From NCBI GenBank assembly GCA_900547685.1, contig URHS01000002.1, positions 25,694-89,693 on the forward strand: DNA of 64,000 nucleotides. Reading direction: 5' to 3'. The position numbers and the translations under genes were made by a program. The notes beneath the pieces are model-generated. The model was not told where the DNA came from. It worked only from the letters and a program-made list of their open reading frames with translations, and searched no databases. This DNA is from an uncultured Blautia sp. GTDB taxonomy: Bacteria; Bacillota; Clostridia; Lachnospirales; Lachnospiraceae. Below, in pieces: positions 16,919-24,326 of this stretch; the stretch's first letter is position 1, and every line of letters begins with the position of its first letter.

Positions 16919-18802
16919 ATGAAAAAGCAAAAAAAATGGGGAATCTTGATTTTAGGTACTATTTGTTTCCTTGGAATTATTATTTATGCTGCGTGGATAT
17001 TTGAAAAAGAAAGTATAGATATATATAACCATAATAAGCTTATGGAATTGAAAAAAACAGCAGAATTGAATGCAAAAGATATTCAAAAGGACTATGCCGG
17101 AAAGATTAAAGCACTGACTGTTTTAGCAAATAATATTGCGAAAATGGGAGAAGAAAATTTTGAAAATGTATACAGCGGTGTTAAAGCTCTTTCAGAATTT
17201 AGTTTTTTTGATTATGTGGGTATTAGTGACCAGGAGGGAAACGCTATTGATTCTGTAGGAAACAGAGTGAATATCAGTGAACGAAAGTATTTTCAAGAAA
17301 TTATGAATGGAAAATCTGCTTCTATTTCAGATGTTCTGGTTTCCAGTGTGATAGATGGAGACGATGTTCAGATTATGGCTGTACCAATTGTAAAAGATGG
17401 GCTTTCTATAGGAATAGTTTATGGAGTGCATAATATAAGAACCATAAGTGAAACATTAGAAAATACCATGGGTAACTTTATTTCTACAGAAATTGTGGAT
17501 TCAAATGGAAAGCCTGTAACTATTTTAGAACCCAGTAAATGGCTGGACGGATATAGTAATGTGTGGGATTTTTATACACAATGTAAATTTATTGATGGTA
17601 ATGTTGAACAAATAAGAAAAAATGTTAAAGATTTAAAATCCGGATATTATACATTGAAATATAAAAATGAGAAGAGAGTGACTTATTATACTCCTTTGGA
17701 AATAGAAGGATATTATATTTATTCTAATCTTGGTATGTCTCAAATGGAGGAAACATCATCAAAGATTAAGACTTTGACTTTTGAAATGTCAATGAAGGTA
17801 GCTCTGGCACTTGGTATTTTTATAACGGCAATTTATCTCTTTACCAAGAAAGCTTCTTATGAATTAAGACAGTCTTATAATGAAGCGATAAGTAATGAGA
17901 AAATAATGCAGGTGGCTGTGGTTAATTCGAATGCATTTATTTTTGAATATAATAGTGAGAATAAAATTTTAAAAAGAAAAGCAGGAGAAAAGCACATAAT
18001 TTTTCCGGATATTATTACCAATAATGTTCCAAATGTGCTTTTAGATAAAGGCATTATAAAAACGGAGTTTGCAGATGCTTTTTTAGATGCTTTTGAACAG
18101 ATTAAGTATAAGGAAAGTGTTTCTGTTGTTGTACAGACTATGCCTAAATATCATTCACTATGGTTTGAGTTTTCTATGAAAAATATTTATGATAGAAAGC
18201 ATCAGATTATCAATACCATTGGCAGTATAAAAAATATTACAGATATAAAAATGCAGGAAGAATTGAGAATGGAAGCTGAAAAGGGACAAAAAAATTTTAA
18301 AAATAAGGCAGAGAGAGATGCACTGACAGGACTCTACAATGGCATGACAGCAGCAGAAAAAATTGATAAAATATTGAAATTATCACAGGATGAAACTAAA
18401 AAACATATACTGGTTTTTATGGATCTTGATAATTTTAAGACTGTTAATGATACTTTTGGCCATCAGTATGGCAATCAGGTTTTAGTGGAAATAGCGAATA
18501 TATTTTCAAATAAATTCCGAAATGATGACATTGTGGGAAGGTTTGGTGGAGATGAATTTTTTGCTTTTCTTTTAAATACGCAGGGATTTGAGAAAATGGA
18601 GCATGTGTTTCAAGAGCTGGTTGAAGACTGTGATAAAGAGTATGAAAAAGATGGAAGAAAAGTTCGAGTATCAGCTTCTTTTGGTATTGCTATTGCACCG
18701 GATCACGGTAGTACATTTCAAGAATTGTCTCAAAAAGCAGATGAGATGTTGTTTGAAGTAAAACGAAATAAAAAAAGAGGATATAAGTTATATAAAGAAT
18801 AA
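16919..18802 (+). CDS. Membrane-bound diguanylate cyclase (GGDEF) with extracellular sensor
   Basis: This 627-residue protein makes cyclic di-GMP. A first helix (about 7-29) and a second (about 290-308) bracket a roughly 255-residue extracytoplasmic domain of dCache type, suggesting a small-molecule sensor. A PAS-like stretch (about 335-440) precedes the GGDEF domain (about 460-627). The active-site GGDEF is intact at 543-547. Five residues upstream is RNDD, the RxxD inhibitory site, so product feedback is expected. There is no EAL domain. A GGAGAAGG site precedes the ATG. The gene stands alone, with a bidirectional terminator shared with the convergent pflA. Confidence 0.92.
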   Translation: MKKQKKWGILILGTICFLGIIIYAAWIFEKESIDIYNHNKLMELKKTAELNAKDIQKDYAGKIKALTVLANNIAKMGEENFENVYSGVKALSEFSFFDYVGISDQEGNAIDSVGNRVNISERKYFQEIMNGKSASISDVLVSSVIDGDDVQIMAVPIVKDGLSIGIVYGVHNIRTISETLENTMGNFISTEIVDSNGKPVTILEPSKWLDGYSNVWDFYTQCKFIDGNVEQIRKNVKDLKSGYYTLKYKNEKRVTYYTPLEIEGYYIYSNLGMSQMEETSSKIKTLTFEMSMKVALALGIFITAIYLFTKKASYELRQSYNEAISNEKIMQVAVVNSNAFIFEYNSENKILKRKAGEKHIIFPDIITNNVPNVLLDKGIIKTEFADAFLDAFEQIKYKESVSVVVQTMPKYHSLWFEFSMKNIYDRKHQIINTIGSIKNITDIKMQEELRMEAEKGQKNFKNKAERDALTGLYNGMTAAEKIDKILKLSQDETKKHILVFMDLDNFKTVNDTFGHQYGNQVLVEIANIFSNKFRNDDIVGRFGGDEFFAFLLNTQGFEKMEHVFQELVEDCDKEYEKDGRKVRVSASFGIAIAPDHGSTFQELSQKADEMLFEVKRNKKRGYKLYKE

Positions 18803-18808
18803 CTTCAG

Positions 18809-18866
18809 AAAAAATCTTCCATAGAATCAGTATTATTCGTAGCTGACATTCTATGGAAGATTTTTT
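18809..18866. terminator. Bidirectional terminator between the GGDEF gene and pflA
   Basis: A near-perfect stem of about 22 bp (18809-18830 with 18843-18866) has an A run on its left and a T run on its right. It can therefore stop both convergent transcripts. Its right end overlaps the pflA stop codon. Confidence 0.85.
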
Positions 18867-19617
18867 ACATTTTTTTTCGGTATTTTTTATAACTTTCCAA
18901 AATATAAGAGCGTGCCTTTTGGCATTCTTCTTTTGAGAGATTTTCCATACCTTTTAAGGGGTATTCCATATTTAATTCGGAATATTTTTGTTCTCCCATA
19001 TTATGGTAGGGCAGAACTTCCAGTCCTTTGATATTTTTATGGGAAGCGAGAAGCTTTCCGATACCGTCCAGTTCTTCTTTAGAATTTGTAAAGCCCTTCA
19101 CAATGACGTGACGGACAACCACAGGAACTCTTGCTGTCTCCGAAGCCTTCAGAAAATCAAGAACAGGGAAAAGGGGATGTCCTGTTAATTTTTTATGTTC
19201 TTCTGAAGCACTGTGCTTAATATCCAGCAAAATCAAGTCTGTATAGGAAAATAGTTTTTGATAAGCTCCCGCTTGTTTTTCTCTGTAAAGAATACCGGAA
19301 GTGTCAAGGCAGGTATGGATGTTTTTTGACTTTGCAGCCTGAAATAATGCAGTGACAAATTCCAGCTGCATCAAAGGTTCTCCTCCGGTGACGGTAATTC
19401 CTCCATTTTGATAAAATCCTTTGTTTTTTTCATAAATTTCCAGAATTTCATCTACTGTCATAGACTGTCCTTTTTGGGGAGCCCAAGTGTCCGGATTATG
19501 ACAGTACAGGCAGCGCATAGGACAGCCCTGAAGAAAGACCACAAGTCTGATTCCAGGACCGTCTACTGTGCCAAAAGTTTCAATGGAGTGTATAAATCCT
19601 GTTTTACATTCCGTCAT
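18865..19617 (-). CDS. pflA: Pyruvate formate-lyase-activating enzyme
   Basis: This radical SAM protein of about 250 residues generates the glycyl radical on pyruvate formate-lyase. HSIETFGTVDGPGIR near the N-terminus and the CPMRCLYC cluster motif (CxxxCxxC) followed by HNPDTW are diagnostic of PflA. TGGEP and the C-terminal half of the partial TIM barrel follow. The ATG at 19617 gives the usual family N-terminus; an in-frame ATG at 19641 would add eight residues. Neither has a good Shine-Dalgarno sequence. The start lies inside the end of the small glycyl-radical gene, so translational coupling is likely. It is last in the pfl operon. Confidence 0.94.
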   Translation of the reverse strand: MTECKTGFIHSIETFGTVDGPGIRLVVFLQGCPMRCLYCHNPDTWAPQKGQSMTVDEILEIYEKNKGFYQNGGITVTGGEPLMQLEFVTALFQAAKSKNIHTCLDTSGILYREKQAGAYQKLFSYTDLILLDIKHSASEEHKKLTGHPLFPVLDFLKASETARVPVVVRHVIVKGFTNSKEELDGIGKLLASHKNIKGLEVLPYHNMGEQKYSELNMEYPLKGMENLSKEECQKARSYILESYKKYRKKM

Positions 19618-19846
19618 GGAAGGTTCTTGAGATAACTTCATCTTGTTGTTCTTTAGTCAGCTTATGGAAGTTTACAGCATATCCGGACACGCGAACAGTA
19701 AGCTGAGGATATTTTTCAGGATGTTTTTGTGCATCTAAAAGGGTTTCCTTTGTGAATACATTGACATTTAAGTGATGTCCGCCTTTTTCTGCATATCCGT
19801 CTAATAAATTTACTAAGTTGTCGATTTGAGCATTGCTAATATTCAT
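19604..19846 (-). CDS. Separate glycyl-radical domain of pyruvate formate-lyase (GrcA/YfiD-like)
   Basis: This 80-residue protein is the C-terminal domain of pyruvate formate-lyase standing alone. LVNLLDGYAEKGGHHLNVNV, HPEKYPQLT and RVSGYAVNF are the core PFL motifs, with Gly55 in RVSGYAV as the predicted radical site. It ends with VISRTFHDGM, as full-length PFL does. It has its own ATG with AGGAGG (19855-19860 on the plus strand) eight bases upstream. It resembles the rescue cofactor GrcA/YfiD, but here the neighbouring large PFL gene lacks this domain. It is therefore probably an essential subunit, not a spare part. Confidence 0.9.
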   Translation of the reverse strand: MNISNAQIDNLVNLLDGYAEKGGHHLNVNVFTKETLLDAQKHPEKYPQLTVRVSGYAVNFHKLTKEQQDEVISRTFHDGM

Positions 19847-19871
19847 TGAAAGTTCCTCCTGTAAAAAAGTA

Positions 19872-21947
19872 TTATTGTAAGTCAATGTTTGGCTCGCAGC
19901 AAGCGCAGTCCGGTTCTAATTCAAAAGCAATATCATTAAAGAATACTGCATCATCTTTTCCAAGAGCACCCGGAATAATGGAGAAGGTATTGGAAATACC
20001 ATCTTGCGCATCATTAAATGGAAGTTTAGAAACTGAATTTAACGATGCAACAGCACCATGGCTGTCTCTGTGATGCATTGGATTTGCTCCAGGGGCAAAT
20101 GCCTGTCCTGCTTTTCTTCCATCCGGTGTAGAGCCGGTTGCTTTTCCGTATACCACATTAGAAGTAATGGTAAGGATGGAAGTTGTGGGAATTCCGCCGC
20201 GATAAGTGTGATTTCCTTTAATATATTCCATGAAGGTGTGGACAATATCGTAAGCAATATCGTCAACTCTGTCATCATCATTTCCGTATTTTGGGAAATC
20301 ACCTTCGATTTCATAGTCTACAGCAATGCCATTTTCATCACGAATGGTTTTTACTTTTGCATATTTGATTGCTGACAGAGAATCGGCAACAACGGAAAGT
20401 CCTGCAATACCTGTTGCAAACCAGCGTGTGACTTTCTTATCATGAAGAGCCATCTGTAATCTTTCGTAAGAATATTTGTCATGCATATAGTGAATGACAT
20501 TTAAAGTATTTACATACACACCGGCAAGCCATTTCATCATATCCTGAAATCTGTCCATAACCTCATTATAATCTAAATATTCAGAAGTGATGGGGCGGAA
20601 TTTCGGACCTACCTGTTTTTTAGAAACTTCGTCAACACCGCCGTTGATTGCGTATAATAAACATTTTGCAAGGTTTGCACGGGCACCGAAAAACTGCATT
20701 TCTTTTCCGATACGCATGGAAGATACACAGCAGGCGATGGCATAATCATCACCGTGAGTTACACGCATTAAATCGTCATTCTCATACTGAATAGAAGAGG
20801 ATGCGATAGAAGTTTTGGCGCAAAAACGTTTGAAGTTTACAGGCAGTTTTGTAGACCATAAAACAGTTAAGTTTGGCTCCGGAGAAGTACCCAGATTTTC
20901 CAATGTATGAAGGTAACGGAAGGACATTTTTGTTACGAGGTGGCGTCCGTCAATACCCATACCTGCAATAGACTCTGTTACCCAGGTAGGATCTCCGGAA
21001 AACAGTGCATTGTATTCAGGTGTTCTTGCAAATTTAACAAGACGCAGCTTCATAATGAAATGGTCAATAAATTCCTGAATCTGTTCTTCTGTGAATGTCT
21101 TATTTTTTAAGTCTCGTTCTGCATAGATATCAAGGAAGGTAGAAGTACGTCCAAGGGACATGGCAGCACCGTTTTGTTCCTTAATGGCAGCCAGATAGCC
21201 CAGATATAACCACTGAATAGCTTCCTGTACGTTGGCAGCGGGGCGGGAGATATCAAAACCGTAAATCTTGCCCAGTTCTTTTAATTCTTTCAAAGCGCGG
21301 ATTTGTTCGGACAATTCTTCACGCTCTCTTGTTACATCTGAGTACATAGTAGTACGTGTTGTATTTTTTTCGTTTTCTTTATCTTCAATCAGGCGGTCTA
21401 CACCATAAAGAGCTACACGGCGATAGTCACCGATAATACGTCCTCTGCCGTAAGCATCAGGAAGTCCTGTGATAATATGGCTGGAACGGCATGCGCGCAT
21501 TTCCGGTGTGTAAGCATCGAATACACCGTCATTGTGTGTTTTACGGTGTTTTGTAAAGAATTCAACAACTTCGGGATCTACGTGATACCCATTGTCTTCA
21601 CAGGCTTTCATCGCCATACGAATGCCGCCGTAAGGCTGTAAAGAGCGCTTAAAAGGTTTGTCTGTCTGAAAACCTACAATAGTTTCTAAGTCTTTATTTA
21701 AATATCCCGGTCCATGGGAGGTGATTGTGGAAATGATTTTTGTATCCATATCCAGAACACCGCCTTTTTCCTGTTCCTGTTTTGTAAGATCCATAACCTG
21801 GTCCCAAAGTGTTTTTGTCGCTTGTGTAGGGCCTGCAAGGAAGGCATCGTCACCGTCATAAGGGGTATAATTCTTCTGAATAAAGTCCCTTACATCTATT
21901 TCTTTTGTCCAATTTCCCTTGTTAAAGGAAATCCATTCTTGTCTCAT
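19872..21947 (-). CDS. pflB: Pyruvate formate-lyase large chain without glycyl-radical domain
   Basis: This 691-residue chain is formate C-acetyltransferase (pyruvate + CoA to acetyl-CoA + formate) up to the GALGKDD motif, where ordinary PFL continues into the radical domain. The thiyl residues Cys406-Cys407 in IACCVSS are present, as are the substrate-loop motifs GLPDAYGRGR and RTSTFLDIY. After GKDD the chain ends in a short unrelated tail with CACC and the stop. The missing domain is encoded 25 bases further on. The start has an AGGAGG site ten bases upstream. Full-length PFL has about 740-760 residues, which equals this gene plus the small one. It probably supplies acetyl-CoA in fermentation. 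Confidence 0.93.
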   Translation of the reverse strand: MRQEWISFNKGNWTKEIDVRDFIQKNYTPYDGDDAFLAGPTQATKTLWDQVMDLTKQEQEKGGVLDMDTKIISTITSHGPGYLNKDLETIVGFQTDKPFKRSLQPYGGIRMAMKACEDNGYHVDPEVVEFFTKHRKTHNDGVFDAYTPEMRACRSSHIITGLPDAYGRGRIIGDYRRVALYGVDRLIEDKENEKNTTRTTMYSDVTREREELSEQIRALKELKELGKIYGFDISRPAANVQEAIQWLYLGYLAAIKEQNGAAMSLGRTSTFLDIYAERDLKNKTFTEEQIQEFIDHFIMKLRLVKFARTPEYNALFSGDPTWVTESIAGMGIDGRHLVTKMSFRYLHTLENLGTSPEPNLTVLWSTKLPVNFKRFCAKTSIASSSIQYENDDLMRVTHGDDYAIACCVSSMRIGKEMQFFGARANLAKCLLYAINGGVDEVSKKQVGPKFRPITSEYLDYNEVMDRFQDMMKWLAGVYVNTLNVIHYMHDKYSYERLQMALHDKKVTRWFATGIAGLSVVADSLSAIKYAKVKTIRDENGIAVDYEIEGDFPKYGNDDDRVDDIAYDIVHTFMEYIKGNHTYRGGIPTTSILTITSNVVYGKATGSTPDGRKAGQAFAPGANPMHHRDSHGAVASLNSVSKLPFNDAQDGISNTFSIIPGALGKDDAVFFNDIAFELEPDCACCEPNIDLQ

Positions 21948-22006
21948 AAGTCTGTGTCCTCCTATATCTTGTGGTTAGTTATAAATAACTTTTCTTGTAT
22001 AGGTGG

Positions 22007-22035
22007 ATTTTATAATATTGGACTAAGAAAGTCAA
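22007..22035 (-). promoter_or_regulatory. Promoter of the pfl operon
   Basis: On the minus strand a -35 TTGACT (plus 22030-22035) precedes an AT-rich -10 (TATAAA at plus 22009-22014, spacing 15; or TAAAAT at 22007-22012, spacing 17). Downstream in the leader is a palindrome AGTTAT-AA-ATAACT (21977-21990). Confidence 0.55.
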
Positions 22036-22061
22036 GGTGGTATTGTGTTTATAATTTAATA

Positions 22062-22114
22062 CAAAAAAAGAGCTGTCACTTTAAATATTTCTAAATAATA
22101 TTTAAAGTGACAGC
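22062..22114 (-). terminator. Terminator after the YesL-like gene
   Basis: A perfect 18-bp stem (22072-22089 with 22097-22114) with a 7-nt loop is followed, in the minus direction, by a T run. It separates this gene from the pfl operon. Confidence 0.88.
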
Positions 22115-22141
22115 CTATCTTATCGTAATTAATTGAAAAAT

Positions 22142-22813
22142 TTATTTTTCAGAAATTTCAGGAAGTTCATTTCCATCATCTTCATTATCATGAGGTTCAT
22201 ATTTTTCAAAAACTTTTCTTAAAACAATAGAACATACATAAGCTACGCCGGCAAAGCCGAAGAATAGCCACAACATACTGCCGTATATGAGCGTTGAAGC
22301 TGTTGAGAAGGTAATAAATCCAAGTCCCAGAGGAATACCCATTAGAAGGATTGTCCATGGGAGATTTAAAATTGCAATTAACAGAGAATTTTTAAAGATA
22401 TTTTTAATATTATTTATAAAACGTGCAGTATATGGGAAAATATATACAAGAATCATAAAATAAATAATAGCTAACGCTCCGATTAAAATTTGAAAAACTG
22501 TGCTCATATTTCCTGGAAGAAAAGCAGTAGAACGATAATCAATATAAATAAAAATTCCAACTGCTGCCATAATCAGCCAGATAATAGTGGACTGTTTGAA
22601 ATTTTCTTTAAAAGCTTTTAAAAAGCCTTTGAAGATATAAGCTTCTTCTCCACGTACCATTTTTAGAGTGACTGTATACATTGCAGTGACAGAAGCACCG
22701 GCGGTAATAATAGGAATACAAAATACAATACATAAAATATTTAAAATCATAATGTCACATACACGGGACAGAAAACGCATAATCGGGCTGTCCATATTAA
22801 ACAAGCTGCTCAT
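22142..22813 (-). CDS. YesL-like membrane protein (DUF624)
   Basis: This 223-residue integral membrane protein has about five hydrophobic helices. The N-terminal pattern FLSRVCDIMILNILCIVFC followed by PIITAGASVTAMY is characteristic of the DUF624/YesL family, often found beside sugar ABC transporters, although none is present here. The C-terminal tail is acidic and cytoplasmic. It lies 26 bases after the CNNM/CBS gene on the same strand and is probably co-transcribed with it. Function unknown. Confidence 0.8.
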   Translation of the reverse strand: MSSLFNMDSPIMRFLSRVCDIMILNILCIVFCIPIITAGASVTAMYTVTLKMVRGEEAYIFKGFLKAFKENFKQSTIIWLIMAAVGIFIYIDYRSTAFLPGNMSTVFQILIGALAIIYFMILVYIFPYTARFINNIKNIFKNSLLIAILNLPWTILLMGIPLGLGFITFSTASTLIYGSMLWLFFGFAGVAYVCSIVLRKVFEKYEPHDNEDDGNELPEISEK

Positions 22814-22839
22814 AATAAAAATCCTTTCCTGTTTTAAAT

Positions 22840-24123
22840 TTATTCGTCAAAATTTTCTTCGATTTTTTCAGGAAGATAAATATGAACGGTTTCGATACGG
22901 TTTCGTTCTGCTTTATCTACAACAAGTCGTATACCACTATCTGTAGTGACTGATTCGCCAGCAGTAGGAAATCTGTCGAGCTGTTCAATAATATAGCCTC
23001 CAATAGAATCATAGTCATCAGAAGCAATATTCAAATGAAGTATTTCATCTAAATCATCAAGTCGGGCAGAACCAAGAGCTATATATTCTCGGTCCGGAAT
23101 AATTTCATGAAGTTCCTCTTCCTCTGAGTCATATTCGTCATGAATATCTCCGACAATTTCTTCAATTAAATCTTCCAGAGTCACAATACCGGAGGTTGCC
23201 CCGTATTCATCCAATACAATGGCGAAAGTTACTGAATGTTCTTTCATTTCCATCAGAAGTTCAGAAGTTCTTTTATATTCGTAGGTGAAATAAGCCTCTC
23301 TTAAAATTTTCCTCACAGAAAAATCTTCTTTGTTTGTAAGAAGAAGGTCTTTTACATTGACAATACCGATAATATTGTCAGTAGTATCTTCGAAGACAGG
23401 GAAACGAGTATATTTTTCATCACGAAACAGAGCAACTAAATCTTCGTATGAACTGTTTACATCAGCGAAAGTTACATCAATACGGGGAATCATAACATCT
23501 TCTGCTTGAGAATCGCCAAAATCAAACACATTATAAATCATTTGACGTTCTTCACTTTCGATAACACCTTCTTCATGTCCTACATTTACTAAAGTACGAA
23601 GTTCATGTTCTGTAATGGTAGTTCCTTTTACATTAGAATCAATTCGCATCAGCGTCAGAACACCTTGGGCTAATTTATTGACGATAAAGATAACAGGTGT
23701 CAAAATGAACATTAAAATGCGAATAACCTTTGCATAAGATAGTGCCATTTTTTCGGCATGTACAGTTGCCAAAGTTTTTGGAGTGATTTCTCCAAAGATT
23801 AAGACCAAAAGGGTAATAATACCCGTACTGATACTTACAGCAGTATTACCGAATAAACGCATAGTAAGTGTAGTGGCAAGGGAAGATGCACTGATGTTTA
23901 CAATGTTGTTACCGATAAGAATAGTACTCAGAAGCTTGCCGGAATCTTCGATTACATTTAAAAGTGTCAGGGCTTTTTTGTCACCCTGGTCGGCTAAAGC
24001 CTGAATACGAATTTTGTTCACTGTTGTCATAGAGGTTTCTGCTGATGAAAAAAAAGCCGAAAGGCAAATGAGAATAATCAAGATCAGAAACTGTATGGCG
24101 TCACTGGAATCCAATATGTTCAA
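22840..24123 (-). CDS. CNNM/CorC-type transporter with CBS pair (HlyC/CorC family)
   Basis: This 427-residue protein has three to four membrane helices in an N-terminal CNNM (DUF21) domain with SAFFSSAETSMTTV near residue 22. A CBS pair follows (about 205-325; MIPRIDV, IGIVNVKDLL), then a C-terminal CorC_HlyC domain (about 340-420). Relatives such as CorC, YhdP and MpfA export Mg2+ or affect cation homeostasis; the old name hemolysin is misleading. It is divergent from the surface-protein gene, with a 203-bp gap. Confidence 0.9.
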   Translation of the reverse strand: MNILDSSDAIQFLILIILICLSAFFSSAETSMTTVNKIRIQALADQGDKKALTLLNVIEDSGKLLSTILIGNNIVNISASSLATTLTMRLFGNTAVSISTGIITLLVLIFGEITPKTLATVHAEKMALSYAKVIRILMFILTPVIFIVNKLAQGVLTLMRIDSNVKGTTITEHELRTLVNVGHEEGVIESEERQMIYNVFDFGDSQAEDVMIPRIDVTFADVNSSYEDLVALFRDEKYTRFPVFEDTTDNIIGIVNVKDLLLTNKEDFSVRKILREAYFTYEYKRTSELLMEMKEHSVTFAIVLDEYGATSGIVTLEDLIEEIVGDIHDEYDSEEEELHEIIPDREYIALGSARLDDLDEILHLNIASDDYDSIGGYIIEQLDRFPTAGESVTTDSGIRLVVDKAERNRIETVHIYLPEKIEENFDE

Positions 24124-24193
24124 CTCCTTTTAATAATAAATTATAGCTTTGGCTATTAAAGTCTAATATACATGATTTTTATGTGGATTGCAA

Positions 24194-24266
24194 GAAATCT
24201 GTATGAAATCTGTATGAAAAAAGTTGATTTTTGGGGGTGTCGGAAAAAAGAAAATTGTGTTATACT
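24194..24266 (+). promoter_or_regulatory. Direct repeat and extended -10 promoter of the surface-protein gene
   Basis: GAAATCTGTAT occurs twice head to tail (24194-24204 and 24205-24215), a spacing suited to a response regulator. Downstream is TGTTATACT, an extended -10 at 24258-24266. I see no good -35. Confidence 0.5.
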
Positions 24267-24326
24267 TAATCAGAATAACAAAAAACAGAACTTGTTCACA
24301 TTTGATTTAGAAAGGGAATAAGGGAA

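Noticed and set aside
19847..19885. Sequencing frameshift as the cause of the split PFL
   Set aside because: The stop of the large chain comes before the A/T homopolymer in reading direction. The small gene also has its own perfect Shine-Dalgarno and ATG, so one indel would not restore a normal sequence.
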